Positions 43,817-53,165 of a stretch of 64,000 nucleotides of DNA are shown piece by piece. Below the pieces are notes generated by a model. It saw only the letters and a program-made list of their open reading frames with translations, ran no database searches and was not told the origin of the DNA. The stretch covers positions 62,001 through 126,000 of the forward strand of contig NZ_LOKW01000003.1 of assembly GCF_002211305.1 (NCBI RefSeq). Direction: 5' to 3'. The position numbers and the translations under genes were made by a program. Each line of letters opens with the position of its first letter. The stretch's first letter is position 1. Source of the stretch: Rhizobium sp. R634. Lineage in GTDB: Bacteria > Pseudomonadota > Alphaproteobacteria > Rhizobiales > Rhizobiaceae.

Positions 43817-44452
43817 ATGACGGTCATTGATCAGAAGACGGATAAGCAGCGCGCCTTCGCGCCGTTCCGTCTTTCACGATTGCGCTCGCTTGTCCGCTCG
43901 CGCGACGGCGCGGCGGCAATCGAATTCGCGCTGCTCGCCATTCCCTATTTCATGGTGATCTTCGCGATCCTCGAAACCTTCGTCGCCTTCGCCGCCGAGG
44001 AACTCGTCTCCAACGCCGTCGACACGATGGGCCGGCGGATGCGAACCGGGCAGATCACCTACAATCTCGGCCGCACGACGGATATGAGCCAGACGCAGTT
44101 CCGTCAGGCTTTCTGCAACGAGATCTCGATCCTGATCAGATGCTCGGCGACCGAGGTCGCTACACCGAGCAAACTGTACCTGGATGTGCAGACGTTCAGC
44201 ACGTTTTCGGCTATCCCGACGACGGTCCCTAAGCTCTCCACCGACAAATATGCAGACATCAACACGGCGGCTTTCAAATATACGCCGGGCGGCGCCGGCA
44301 CCATCAATATGCTGCGCGCCTACTATCGCTGGGAAATCATCACGGATCTGGTGCGGCCTTACATCACGACGATACGGCCGTCCAACGGCTCGATGCCGAC
44401 GCAGTATCTGATCGTCGCGACTACGGCCTTCCAGAACGAGCAGTATCCATAA
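43817..44452 (+). CDS. TadE-like minor pilin
   Basis: This is a 211-residue protein. A basic N-terminus is followed by the TadE signature SRDGAAAIEFALLAIPYFMV and a single membrane helix; the remainder is periplasmic. The Glu at position +5 of the hydrophobic segment fits cleavage by CpaA/TadV. TadE/TadF pseudopilins are needed for Tad fibre formation. It overlaps the next gene by one base (TAATG). Confidence 0.9.
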   Translation: MTVIDQKTDKQRAFAPFRLSRLRSLVRSRDGAAAIEFALLAIPYFMVIFAILETFVAFAAEELVSNAVDTMGRRMRTGQITYNLGRTTDMSQTQFRQAFCNEISILIRCSATEVATPSKLYLDVQTFSTFSAIPTTVPKLSTDKYADINTAAFKYTPGGAGTINMLRAYYRWEIITDLVRPYITTIRPSNGSMPTQYLIVATTAFQNEQYP

Positions 44453-45033
44453 TGGCGTTGCGCAACCCGTTCACCAGGCTTGTATCGACGGCGCGGCGGC
44501 TGGCACGGGAGCGCAAGGGCGCCGGCGCGATCGAATTCGCGATCCTGTTTCCCGTGCTCATCATGCTTTATATCGGCGCTTTCGAGATTACGATCGGCCT
44601 CAGCGTCAGCAAGCGCGTGACCCGCGCCGCAGGAACGATCGCCGATATCGTCACCCAGCAGCAATCCGTCACGAAGAGCACGCTGGCGCAGATGCCGTCG
44701 GTCGCTACCGCAATGTTCGTCCCCTACAACACCACGTCGCTGAAGCTGAAGATCACCGGAATTACCATCGACGCCGGCGCCAACGCCAAAGTGCTGTGGT
44801 CCTGGGCGCAGGACGGGACGGTGCCCTATGCCAAGAACGCCACCGTGGCCGATGTGCCGGCGGACATGAAGACGGCGAACAGCTTCCTGGTGCGCACCGA
44901 ACTCAGCATCCCCTACACTATGTTCCTATTCGCGCCGAACTTCATGCCAGACGGCATAAGGACGATCACCATCAGCCGGAGTTATTTCTATCGCCAGCGG
45001 CAGGGCGACTCGATCCCCTGCGGCGACTGCTGA
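44452..45033 (+). CDS. TadE/TadG-like minor pilin
   Basis: This is a 193-residue protein and a sister of the preceding gene. The signature is RKGAGAIEFAILFPVLIMLY, with one membrane helix and a periplasmic region ending in a CGDC-like cysteine pair. It is too short for a full TadG with its von Willebrand domain, so TadE/TadF is the better label. Translation is coupled to the previous gene. Confidence 0.88.
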   Translation: MALRNPFTRLVSTARRLARERKGAGAIEFAILFPVLIMLYIGAFEITIGLSVSKRVTRAAGTIADIVTQQQSVTKSTLAQMPSVATAMFVPYNTTSLKLKITGITIDAGANAKVLWSWAQDGTVPYAKNATVADVPADMKTANSFLVRTELSIPYTMFLFAPNFMPDGIRTITISRSYFYRQRQGDSIPCGDC

Positions 45034-45146
45034 CCGACTTTCACCTCTTTCACGAATTTGCCAAGCCGATCGCGGCATTATATGCCTGAGCCTGTGCCGC
45101 CTCCTGAAGTCTTAAGGGCCGGCGATCGGTTTTTCGGGTTTTAAAA

Positions 45147-46367
45147 ATGGCGCGTGCCTTTCTTTTCGTTCTGGATTCCTTCGGCGTCGGCGGCGCGCCG
45201 GATGCGGCAGCCTATGGCGACGAGGGCGCCGATACACTCGGCCATATCGCCGAGTTCTGCGCAGCCGGAGCCGGGGATCGCGCCGGTCTGCGCAGCGGGC
45301 CGCTTTGCCTGCCGAATATGTCCGAGCTCGGGCTGATGCATATCGCACGGGCCGCGTCCGGCCAGTTTCCGGCCGGCATGCCTCTGCCGGACAAGGTCTA
45401 CGGCGTTTACGGGGCCGCCACCGAAATCTCCCGCGGCAAGGACACGCCCTCAGGCCATTGGGAGATCGCGGGAACCCCGGTCAATTTCGACTGGGGTTAT
45501 TTCCCGACGGAAGGCGATGCCTTTCCGCCGGAGCTTATCGAGGCATTGTGCAGGGACGCGGATGTGCCCGGCATTCTCGGCAACTGCCATGCCTCGGGAA
45601 CCGAGATCATCGCCCGTCTCGGCGAGGAGCATATCCGCACCGGCAAGCCGATCTGCTACACTTCCTCGGACTCGGTCTTCCAAGTCGCGGCGCATGAGGG
45701 ACATTTCGGCCTCGATCGGCTGCTCGCCTTCTGCCGCGTCGCCCGCGGGTTGCTCGATCCCTACAATATCGGCCGCGTCATCGCCCGGCCCTTCATCGGC
45801 CAATTTGCTTCGACCTTCCAGCGCACCGGAAACCGGCGCGACTTCTCCGTGCTGCCGCCGGAGCCGACGCTGCTCGACCGGCTTGTCGAGCACAACAGGC
45901 GCGTGCATGCCGTGGGAAAGATCGGCGATATCTTCGCCCATCAGGGCATATCGAGGGTCATCAAGGCCACTGGCAACGAGGCGCTGATGGATGCGTCGCT
46001 GTCGGCGATCGACGAGGCCGAGGACGGCGATCTCGTTTTCACCAATTTCGTCGATTTCGACATGAATTACGGCCATCGCCGTGATGTGCCGGGTTATGCC
46101 GCGGCCCTCGAAGCCTTCGATGCCCGCCTGCCCGAAGTCCATAAGAGGTTGAAGCCGGGCGATCTCGTCGTGCTCACCGCCGATCATGGCTGCGATCCGA
46201 CCTGGCGCGGCACGGACCATACGCGCGAGCGCGTGCCTGTTATCGCCTATGGCCCCGGCATAAGGTCGCGTTCGATCGGCGTGCGCCGCACCTATGCCGA
46301 CATCGGCGAAAGCATTGCGCGGCATCTCGGCATTCCCGCCGGGCCGCATGGAAGGGGTTTTCTGTGA
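45147..46367 (+). CDS. deoB: Phosphopentomutase
   Basis: The 406-residue length is that of DeoB. It interconverts ribose-1-phosphate or deoxyribose-1-phosphate and the 5-phosphates. The alkaline-phosphatase-like metal site is seen in [16 protein letters not shown] (Asp ligand), [25 protein letters not shown] and [19 protein letters not shown]. It links nucleoside phosphorolysis (PunA, DeoA) to DeoC and the pentose phosphate pathway. Its stop overlaps the start of add. Confidence 0.96.
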   Translation: MARAFLFVLDSFGVGGAPDAAAYGDEGADTLGHIAEFCAAGAGDRAGLRSGPLCLPNMSELGLMHIARAASGQFPAGMPLPDKVYGVYGAATEISRGKDTPSGHWEIAGTPVNFDWGYFPTEGDAFPPELIEALCRDADVPGILGNCHASGTEIIARLGEEHIRTGKPICYTSSDSVFQVAAHEGHFGLDRLLAFCRVARGLLDPYNIGRVIARPFIGQFASTFQRTGNRRDFSVLPPEPTLLDRLVEHNRRVHAVGKIGDIFAHQGISRVIKATGNEALMDASLSAIDEAEDGDLVFTNFVDFDMNYGHRRDVPGYAAALEAFDARLPEVHKRLKPGDLVVLTADHGCDPTWRGTDHTRERVPVIAYGPGIRSRSIGVRRTYADIGESIARHLGIPAGPHGRGFL

Positions 46368-47332
46368 CATCACATTTGAAGAAGGTCGAGCTGCACTGCC
46401 ATCTGGAGGGTGCGGCACCGCCAGCTTTGACCGAGGCGCAGGCGCGGAAATACGGCATCGACATTAGCGGGCAGCTTCGCGACGGCGCCTATGTCTGGCA
46501 TGATTTCGCAAGTTTCCTCGAATGCTACGACAAGGTTTCGGAGGTCTACAAGACCGAGGAGGACTATGCGCTCCTGACCGAAACCTATCTCGACGAACTG
46601 GCCGCCATCAACACGATTTACAGCGAGCTCATCGTGTCACCCGATCACGGCAAGCGCATCGGGCTCGGCGCCGATGCCTATATAGCGGGTGTCTGCGAAG
46701 GCATCCGGCGCGCTCGGGAAAAGAGCGGCATCGAGGCCCGGCTGATCGTCACCGGCGAGCGGCATTTCGGCCCGGAGAGCGTGATAGGCGCCGCCGAATA
46801 TGCTGCCAAGGCCGGCAATCCCTTGATCACAGGCTTCAACCTTGCCGGCGAAGAGCGCATGGGCCGCGTCGCTGACTATATCAGGGCCTTCGATATCGCC
46901 CGCGATGCCGGCCTGGGGCTTACCATCCACGCTGGCGAGGTCTGCGGCGCGTTCAGCGTCGCAGACGCGCTCGATGCCGTGCGTCCCGCGCGCATCGGCC
47001 ATGGCGTGCGTGCCATCGAGGATCTCGATCTGGTGAAGCGGCTTGCCGATCTCGGCACCGTGCTCGAGGTCTGCCCCGGCTCAAATATCGCGCTGCGGGT
47101 CTTTCCCGATTTCGCTTCGCATCCGCTGCGCCGGCTGAAGGAAGAGGGGGTGCAGGTGACAATCAGCTCGGATGATCCGCCTTTCTTCCATACGTCGCTC
47201 GAACGGGAATATGCGCTTGCCGCCGAAGCTTTCGGCTTCGCCGATGCGGAGATCGACGCCATGACGCGCACCGCAATCGAGGCGGCTTTCGTCGACGACG
47301 AGACGCGGAAGGCTTTGCTTTCCCGCCTTTGA
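46364..47332 (+). CDS. add: Adenosine deaminase
   Basis: This is a 322-residue zinc enzyme converting adenosine or deoxyadenosine to inosine. A GTG start overlaps the deoB stop. Zinc ligands and catalytic residues lie in ELHCHLEGA (His11, His13), [10 protein letters not shown] (His and Glu) and ISSDDPPFF (Asp pair). It provides inosine for purine nucleoside phosphorylase. Adenine deaminase-type members of the same family are possible, but the length and context favour adenosine. Confidence 0.9.
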   Translation: MTSHLKKVELHCHLEGAAPPALTEAQARKYGIDISGQLRDGAYVWHDFASFLECYDKVSEVYKTEEDYALLTETYLDELAAINTIYSELIVSPDHGKRIGLGADAYIAGVCEGIRRAREKSGIEARLIVTGERHFGPESVIGAAEYAAKAGNPLITGFNLAGEERMGRVADYIRAFDIARDAGLGLTIHAGEVCGAFSVADALDAVRPARIGHGVRAIEDLDLVKRLADLGTVLEVCPGSNIALRVFPDFASHPLRRLKEEGVQVTISSDDPPFFHTSLEREYALAAEAFGFADAEIDAMTRTAIEAAFVDDETRKALLSRL

Positions 47333-47462
47333 GGGCGAGAGCTTCCCTGACTGGGAAAGGTTCCGGAGGTTGGGGAAGATTGGCGCAAATTCGGCTCCGC
47401 TCTTGCGGTTGAGCCAATTTCCGTGAAAGAAACATTCGATAGAAAGAATGAAAGGCTTCCCC

Positions 47463-48092
47463 ATGGACGGCGTCACGGTCATCGATCACCCGCTTGTGCA
47501 GCACAAGCTCACCATCATGCGGCGCAAGGAGACATCGACGGGAAGTTTCCGGCGCCTGCTGCGCGAAATCTCCACGCTGCTCTGTTACGAGGTGACCCGC
47601 GATCTCGAGCTGACGATGGAAACGATCGAGACGCCGCTGCAGACGATCGAGTCTCCGATCCTGGAAGGCAAGAAGCTGGTCTTCGCCTCGATCCTGCGCG
47701 CCGGCAACGGGCTGCTTGAAGGCATGCTCGATCTCGTGCCTTCCGCCCGCGTTTCCCATATCGGTGTCTACCGCGACCACGAGACGCTGCAGCCGGTCGA
47801 ATATTATTTCAAGGCGCCAGAAGATGTGGCCGAGCGCCTGATCATCGTGGTCGATCCGATGCTTGCGACCGGCAACTCCTCGATCGCGGCGATCGACAAG
47901 CTCAAGGAGCGCGGCGCTCACAACATCCGCTTCCTCTGCCTGCTTGCCGCCCCGGAAGGCATCCGCAATTTCCGCGCGGCGCATCCCGACGTGCCCGTCT
48001 TCACCGCGGCGATCGACAGCCACCTCAACGAGAAGGGCTATATCGTGCCCGGCCTCGGCGATGCCGGCGACCGCATGTACGGCACCAAGTAA
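47463..48092 (+). CDS. upp: Uracil phosphoribosyltransferase
   Basis: The start at 47463 gives 209 residues, the canonical Upp length. It makes UMP from uracil and PRPP. Family motifs are [18 protein letters not shown], the flexible loop [14 protein letters not shown], the PRPP site [18 protein letters not shown] and the uracil-binding [16 protein letters not shown]. It salvages uracil released from nucleosides. A terminator follows at 48128-48155. Confidence 0.96.
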   Translation: MDGVTVIDHPLVQHKLTIMRRKETSTGSFRRLLREISTLLCYEVTRDLELTMETIETPLQTIESPILEGKKLVFASILRAGNGLLEGMLDLVPSARVSHIGVYRDHETLQPVEYYFKAPEDVAERLIIVVDPMLATGNSSIAAIDKLKERGAHNIRFLCLLAAPEGIRNFRAAHPDVPVFTAAIDSHLNEKGYIVPGLGDAGDRMYGTK

Positions 48093-48127
48093 TTTCAGCC
48101 TTCCTTTACCAAATCGAAAGACTTTTA

Positions 48128-48155
48128 AGGCCCGGCGGTTCGCCCGGGCCTTTTT
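48128..48155 (+). terminator. Rho-independent terminator after upp
   Basis: AGGCCCGG and CCGGGCCT form an 8-bp stem around CGGTTCGC, followed by TTTTT. It ends the deoB-add-upp transcript. Confidence 0.85.
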
Positions 48156-48254
48156 CCTGTCGATATTAGCAACTTGTCAGCACTTCAGGCTTAGCAGTCT
48201 GGAAGCATGAGGCCCCGCATGAAGCGGGGTTTATACAGGAAGGATTTCTGTTTC

Positions 48255-48788
48255 ATGCTCGTGCGTACCGTCATATTCGCCAGCATCGCCGCAGTGCTCG
48301 CCACACAGGTGCCGTCCTTCTTCACAGGCACCAGCCAGTCGCCCGCCGACACTCTTTCCGCCAATTACATCTCGACCGGAAGCGACAAGCCCGCAGCCTC
48401 CGCACCCGTCTCCGGCAGCAATGTGATCCGCATGCGAGCGGATGCGCAGGGTCACTATACCGGCAGCTTCAAGATCAACGGCAAGCCGGTGCAAGGCCTG
48501 ATCGATACCGGCGCGACCTATGTCGCGCTCAACGAGACGCTCGCGCGCCGGCTGGGCTTCACAGCCAACCAGCTCGATTTCCGCTATGGCGTGAACACCG
48601 CGAACGGCCAGACCAAGGCTGCGCATGTGACGCTCGACCGGATCGAAATCGGCGGCATCCGCGTCCGCGATGTCGAAGCCTTCGTCCTCAAGGATGAAGC
48701 GCTGACGACGACGCTGGTCGGCATGAGCTTCCTGCAGAAGCTCGCCTCCTATTCCGTCGCCGACGGCTCGCTCAGCCTCAAGCAATAA
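48255..48788 (+). CDS. Retropepsin-like aspartic protease, clan AA (TIGR02281 type)
   Basis: This is a 177-residue protein. The start at 48255 (GGAAGG upstream) gives an N-terminal membrane anchor or signal (VRTVIFASIAAVLATQV). The single aspartic active site is VQGLIDTGATYVALN with Asp84; two such subunits would form one active dimer. The later strands (VGMSFLQKLASYSV) match the family. The peptidase is probably periplasmic and membrane-tethered. Its natural substrate is unknown. Confidence 0.88.
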   Translation: MLVRTVIFASIAAVLATQVPSFFTGTSQSPADTLSANYISTGSDKPAASAPVSGSNVIRMRADAQGHYTGSFKINGKPVQGLIDTGATYVALNETLARRLGFTANQLDFRYGVNTANGQTKAAHVTLDRIEIGGIRVRDVEAFVLKDEALTTTLVGMSFLQKLASYSVADGSLSLKQ

Positions 48789-48794
48789 ACTGCG

Positions 48795-50102
48795 TCAGAT
48801 AAAGCCCGCAATGACCGGGCTCAGTGCCGGCTCGTCCTCGGCAATGCTGTAGTGCGCGGCAAGCGCTGCGGCTGCCCTCCCCGCCGCGGCTTCGTCGGCG
48901 GCGTGAACGAGAGCGATCGGCTCGCCGGCAGTCACGCGGGTGCCGAGGGGCAGAAGTTCGGAGAAGCCGACGCGGTGATCGATCCGGTCTGCGGGATGGC
49001 GCCTTCCGCCGCCAAGATCGATGACGCTGACACCGATGCCGCGGGCGTCGCAGGCGGCAAGCCAGCCGGACCGGGCGGCCATGACAGGCTTTTCCACCGG
49101 CGCTCGGGCCAGGTATTTGCCAGGATTCTCGACAAGATCGGCCGGGCCGCCGAGCATGGATACCATACGCGCAAAAACCTCCGCCGCCTTTCCCGACGAC
49201 AGCGCCTGGCGCGCCATCGCCTCGCCTTCCTCAGGCAAAGCGGCAATGCCCGATTTCACCAGCATCTCGACGGCGAAGGCGAGAACGACGGCTTCGAGCC
49301 GCGTGTTTCCTTTCCTGCCCGCCAGGAAATCCAGGCAATTGCGCAGCTCGACGGCGTTGCCGGCGCTGTCGGCGAGCGGCTCGTTCATGTCGGTGATCAG
49401 CGCCGAGGTTTTCACGCCTGCGCCATTCGCCACTTCGACCAACGAACGCGCCAGGTCCTCCGCCTGATCGCGCTCAGCCATGAAAGCGCCGTTGCCGACC
49501 TTGACATCGAGCACCAGCGTCTGAAGGCCGGCGGCGAGTTTCTTGGAGAGGATGGAGGCGGTGATCAAGGGAATGGAATCGACGGTGGCGGTCACATCGC
49601 GCACGGCATAGAGCCTGCCGTCGGCAGGCGCCAAGGCGCCGGTCTGGCCGATGATGGCGCACCCCGCCTCTTTCACCACCCGGCGGAACAGATCCGCATC
49701 CGGGGTAATCGTATAGCCTGGAATGGATTCGAGCTTATCCAGCGTGCCGCCCGTATGGCCGAGGCCGCGTCCCGAAATCATCGGAACAGCGAGGCCGCAG
49801 GCTGCGGCGATCGGCGCCAGCATCAGCGAAACATTGTCGCCGACGCCTCCAGTCGAATGTTTGTCGGCGACCGGGCGATCGATGTCGGCCCATTCCAGCC
49901 TGTCGCCGGAATTGGCCATGGCCAGCGTCAAGGCCACCGTTTCGGCCCGCGACATGCCCTTGAACCAGACGGCCATGGCGAAGGCGCCGATCTGGCCTTC
50001 CGACAGTTGCCCGGCGGCAAGCGCGCCGATGAAGGAGCTGATATCGTTGGAAGCAAGCTCCTCGCCGTTGCGCTTGCGCCGAATGATCTCCTGCGGGATC
50101 AT
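48795..50102 (-). CDS. deoA: Thymidine phosphorylase
   Basis: This is a 435-residue protein. It splits thymidine or deoxyuridine with phosphate into base and deoxyribose-1-phosphate. The family signature is SGRGLGHTGGTLDKLESIPG, with DKHSTGGVGDNVSL before it. The start at 50102 (MIPQEIIRRKRNG) lies one base after the deoC stop. It is the last gene of the importer-cdd-punA-deoC-deoA run and converges on the aspartic protease gene. Confidence 0.95.
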   Translation of the reverse strand: MIPQEIIRRKRNGEELASNDISSFIGALAAGQLSEGQIGAFAMAVWFKGMSRAETVALTLAMANSGDRLEWADIDRPVADKHSTGGVGDNVSLMLAPIAAACGLAVPMISGRGLGHTGGTLDKLESIPGYTITPDADLFRRVVKEAGCAIIGQTGALAPADGRLYAVRDVTATVDSIPLITASILSKKLAAGLQTLVLDVKVGNGAFMAERDQAEDLARSLVEVANGAGVKTSALITDMNEPLADSAGNAVELRNCLDFLAGRKGNTRLEAVVLAFAVEMLVKSGIAALPEEGEAMARQALSSGKAAEVFARMVSMLGGPADLVENPGKYLARAPVEKPVMAARSGWLAACDARGIGVSVIDLGGGRRHPADRIDHRVGFSELLPLGTRVTAGEPIALVHAADEAAAGRAAAALAAHYSIAEDEPALSPVIAGFI

Positions 50103-50103
50103 T

Positions 50104-50880
50104 TCAATAGCTCGATGCCGCAGCGGATACCGACTGCGCCCCACCGAGAACCGCCAGAATATCGTCGAGGAGGCCGGAGGCGCCGAAACGGAAGGTCGAC
50201 GGCATCGCCCAGTCAGGCGTCATGATGGTCTCGGCGAGGCTCAGATAAAGCGCCGCATCGGCGACCGAGCCGATGCCGCCGGCCGGCTTGAAGCCGACCT
50301 TGCGGCCGCTCTCGCGAATGGCGCGGATCATGATGTCGGCGGCTTCGAGCGTCGCGTTGACGGCGACCTTGCCGGTGGAAGTCTTGATGAAATCGGCGCC
50401 GGCTTCGATGGCGAGTTCGGAGGCGCGGCGGATTAATGCCGCATCCTTCAACTCACCGGTCTCGATGATGACCTTGAGGAGAACCGGACCGGCGCATTCG
50501 GCACGAACGGCCCTGACCATGTCGGTCACCGCCTTCTCATTGCCTGCTATGAACTTGCGGTAGGGAATGACCAGATCGATCTCGTCGGCACCATCGGCAA
50601 TCGCTTCACGCGTTTCGGCGGCGACATCGGCCACTTCCATATCGCCGGAAGGGAAGTTGACGACGGTCGCGATCCGCACCGCATGGCCCGTGCCGAGAAT
50701 ATTGCGGGCATGGGCGACGAAACGCGGCCAGATGCAGATCGCGGCGCTGTTGCCATAGGGCGTCTGCGCGCGGGCGCAGAGCACGTCGATCTGGGCTTCG
50801 GTGCAATCGTCCTTCAGATTGGTAAGATCGAGAAGGGAAAGGGCGACGGCTGCCGTCTCCCGGATGGAATGGCTATTCAT
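50104..50880 (-). CDS. deoC: Deoxyribose-phosphate aldolase
   Basis: This is a 258-residue class I aldolase that splits deoxyribose-5-phosphate to glyceraldehyde-3-phosphate and acetaldehyde. The Schiff-base lysine lies in GADFIKTSTGKVAV; the proton-relay motifs EIDLVIPYRKF and VGFKPAGGIG are also present. GAGGAAG precedes the ATG. A RIME-like repeat separates it from punA upstream, so deoC-deoA may have reduced read-through. Confidence 0.95.
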   Translation of the reverse strand: MNSHSIRETAAVALSLLDLTNLKDDCTEAQIDVLCARAQTPYGNSAAICIWPRFVAHARNILGTGHAVRIATVVNFPSGDMEVADVAAETREAIADGADEIDLVIPYRKFIAGNEKAVTDMVRAVRAECAGPVLLKVIIETGELKDAALIRRASELAIEAGADFIKTSTGKVAVNATLEAADIMIRAIRESGRKVGFKPAGGIGSVADAALYLSLAETIMTPDWAMPSTFRFGASGLLDDILAVLGGAQSVSAAASSY

Positions 50881-50892
50881 TTTCGCTTCCTC

Positions 50893-51003
50893 TAGAGTAT
50901 GAGGCCGAAAAGTGTGGGCGGTTTTCGGACGACATCATGCTCTCACTCTTGAATGTAGAACAGGATTCAGATTTTAGGCCGACCCGGTCTAAAATCATCC
51001 TGT
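50893..51003. repeat. RIME-like intergenic palindromic repeat, copy 2 (reversed)
   Basis: This is the reverse-complement layout of the copy at 16461. The stem-loop with GGCCGAAAAGTGTGGGCGG and CATCATGCTC comes first, then the ATTTTAGGCC-GACC-GGTCTAAAAT stem (50970-50995). It lies between punA and deoC within one operon, and its right edge reaches into the final codons of punA. Confidence 0.8.
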
Positions 51004-51795
51004 ACTGGCCGCAAGCATGTCGTTCAGTATGGCGGCGAGACGGGCGCCGCCGATGGGCGCCATGTCCTTGGTTTCTTCGTGGCTGAGCTCATTGCCAGTC
51101 ATGCCTGCCCCATAGTTGGTGATAACGGAGGCGGCCGCAACCCTCAGGCCCAGCATTCTTGCGATGATGACCTCGGGCACCGTCGACATGCCGACGGCAT
51201 CGGCGCCAAGAATGCGCGCCATGCGGATTTCGGCCGGCGTTTCGAAGCTCGGACCGGAGAACCACATGTAGACACCCTGCGCCAGCTCTATCTTGAGCTT
51301 TGCCGCAGCCTTCTGCATCGCGGCGGCCAGACCGGCATCATAAGCATTGGTCATGCCGACGAAGCGATGATCGCTTTCCTCGCCGATCAGCGGGTTCATG
51401 CCGGAATAGTTGATGTGATCGGTGATCTGCATCACCGAACCGGGCGGCATGTCCTCGCGCAGCGACCCTGCCGAATTGGTCAGGATCAGCGCCTCGACGC
51501 CGAGCGCCTTTAAGACCTCGATCGGCAGCCGCATGGCATTGGCGTCGCCCTTCTCATAGTAGTGGACGCGGCCGGAGAGCATGACCACAGGCACGCCGCC
51601 GAGGCGGCCGGCGACGACTTCGCCGGCGTGGCCCGACACGGCGCTGACGGGAAAGCCCGGCAGGTCGCGATAGGGAATACGCACGGCGCCTTCCAGCTGC
51701 CCAACGAGGGTACCGAGGCCAGAGCCGAGCACGATGCCGTGGCGCGGCTTGATGGTGCCGAGCAATGCGGCAAGCAGATCGACCGTCGCCCTCAT
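50995..51795 (-). CDS. punA: Purine nucleoside phosphorylase
   Basis: The 266-residue length fits the trimeric PNP class. It splits inosine or guanosine with phosphate. Motifs: GIVLGSGLGTLVGQ, VSGHAGEVVAG, LTNSAGSLREDMPPGSVM, MWFSGPSFETPAEIRM and the base-binding VITNYGAGM. Its ATG overlaps the cdd stop (ATGA). The stop codon and last residues (ASTG) coincide with the edge of the RIME-like repeat, so the C-terminus may have been changed by the repeat. Confidence 0.95.
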   Translation of the reverse strand: MRATVDLLAALLGTIKPRHGIVLGSGLGTLVGQLEGAVRIPYRDLPGFPVSAVSGHAGEVVAGRLGGVPVVMLSGRVHYYEKGDANAMRLPIEVLKALGVEALILTNSAGSLREDMPPGSVMQITDHINYSGMNPLIGEESDHRFVGMTNAYDAGLAAAMQKAAAKLKIELAQGVYMWFSGPSFETPAEIRMARILGADAVGMSTVPEVIIARMLGLRVAAASVITNYGAGMTGNELSHEETKDMAPIGGARLAAILNDMLAASTG

Positions 51796-52181
51796 CCGAG
51801 TTCGGTCTCGAAGCTGAAGGGAAGGAGCTCTTCCATCGTCATGGTTTTCTGCACGCCCGCCTCATCGCAGAGATAGATCCTGGTATCCTTGGAGGCGAAT
51901 TCGGAGATCTTCTGCCGACAGCCACCGCAAGGCGGGCAGAGCGGCAGTTTCTCGGCGATGACGGCCATTTCGACGATCTGTTTGGCGCCGCCCATGATCA
52001 TGGCGCTGATTGCCGTCGGCTCGGCGCACCACCCTTGCGGAAAGGAGAGGTTTTCGATGTTGGCGCCGGTATAGACCTTCCCGTTCTCGGCGCGGATCGC
52101 CGCGCCGACGGGAAACTTCGAATAGGGCGCATGGGCAAAGGCCATCGCCCCGCGGGCGGCTTCGAACAGGTCGTGGGACAT
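51792..52181 (-). CDS. cdd: Cytidine deaminase
   Basis: This is a 129-residue homotetrameric-type zinc enzyme that converts cytidine or deoxycytidine to uridine. The zinc site is GWCAEPTAI with the catalytic Glu and LCPPCGGCRQKI with two cysteines. YSKFPVGAAI and TGANIENLSFP bind the nucleoside. It lies two bases after the upstream permease gene and overlaps punA. Confidence 0.95.
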   Translation of the reverse strand: MSHDLFEAARGAMAFAHAPYSKFPVGAAIRAENGKVYTGANIENLSFPQGWCAEPTAISAMIMGGAKQIVEMAVIAEKLPLCPPCGGCRQKISEFASKDTRIYLCDEAGVQKTMTMEELLPFSFETELG

Positions 52182-52183
52182 AA

Positions 52184-53158
52184 TCAACGCTCCTTCGTGT
52201 AAGGCACGCCGCCGGCCTTCGGCGGGATTGCGACGCCGATGAAGCCGGCAAGCAGGACGCAGGTCAGGATATAGGGCAGCGCCTGGAAGACCTGGACCGG
52301 CACCTCGCCGATCAGCGGCACCTGCTTGCCCTGCATGAAGTTCGCCAGCGCATCGAGGAAGCCGAAGAGCAGGCAGGCGAACATGACCGGCACCGGCTTC
52401 CACTTGGCGAAGACCAGAGCGGCGAGCGCGATATAGCCCTTGCCGGCCGACATGTCCTTGATGAAGGCGGCGGACTGGGCGATCGCGAGATAAGTGCCGG
52501 AAAAGCCGCAGAGGATGCCGGCGCACATGACGGCGCGGTAGCGCAGCCAGGTGACCGAGATACCTGCTGTATCGACCGCGCCCGGGTTTTCGCCGACGGC
52601 GCGCATCCTGAGGCCGAAGCGTGTGCGGTAAAGCACCCACCAGGAAAAGGGCACGGCGAGGAAAGCGAGATAGGTAAGGATATTGTTGCCCGATATGACG
52701 TTGGCGTAGAGCGGGCCGACGAGCGGGATGTCACGCAGGGCATCGGCGCCCGGCAGGATGATCGGCGCGAAGCGCGCATCCGGCGGCAGCTGCGGCGTGC
52801 GCCCGCCCTGACCGAACCAGGCCTGGCCGAGCACGATGGTGATGCCGGCGATGAAGAAGTTGATGGCGACACCCGACACGATCTGGTTGCCGCGGTTGGT
52901 GATCGAGGCAAAGCCATGCACCAGGCTGAGGGCCACCGAGCAGACGATGCCGGCGCCGAGACCAAGCCAGGCCGAGCCGGTGAGATAGGCCACGCAGGCG
53001 GCGGCGAAGGCCGAGCCCAGCATCTTGCCCTCGAGACCGATATCGAAGATGCCCGCACGCTCGGAAAACAGGCCTGCGAGCGCTGTAAAGATCAGCGGGA
53101 TGGAGAGCCGTACCGTCGAACTCAGGACATTGATGAAGATGTCATAATAATCCATCAT
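52184..53158 (-). CDS. BMP-type nucleoside ABC transporter permease 2
   Basis: This protein has about 324 residues and eight to ten hydrophobic segments. The start at 53158/53155 has GAGGAG upstream. Family features are FSERAGIFDIGLEGKMLGSA, NRGNQIVSGVAINF and the cytoplasmic RTRFGLRMRAVGENPGAVDT. It pairs with the next permease gene (53166-54269) to form the channel of the importer. The position directly upstream of cdd points to nucleosides as substrate. Confidence 0.93.
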   Translation of the reverse strand: MMDYYDIFINVLSSTVRLSIPLIFTALAGLFSERAGIFDIGLEGKMLGSAFAAACVAYLTGSAWLGLGAGIVCSVALSLVHGFASITNRGNQIVSGVAINFFIAGITIVLGQAWFGQGGRTPQLPPDARFAPIILPGADALRDIPLVGPLYANVISGNNILTYLAFLAVPFSWWVLYRTRFGLRMRAVGENPGAVDTAGISVTWLRYRAVMCAGILCGFSGTYLAIAQSAAFIKDMSAGKGYIALAALVFAKWKPVPVMFACLLFGFLDALANFMQGKQVPLIGEVPVQVFQALPYILTCVLLAGFIGVAIPPKAGGVPYTKER

Positions 53159-53165
53159 CCGCTCC

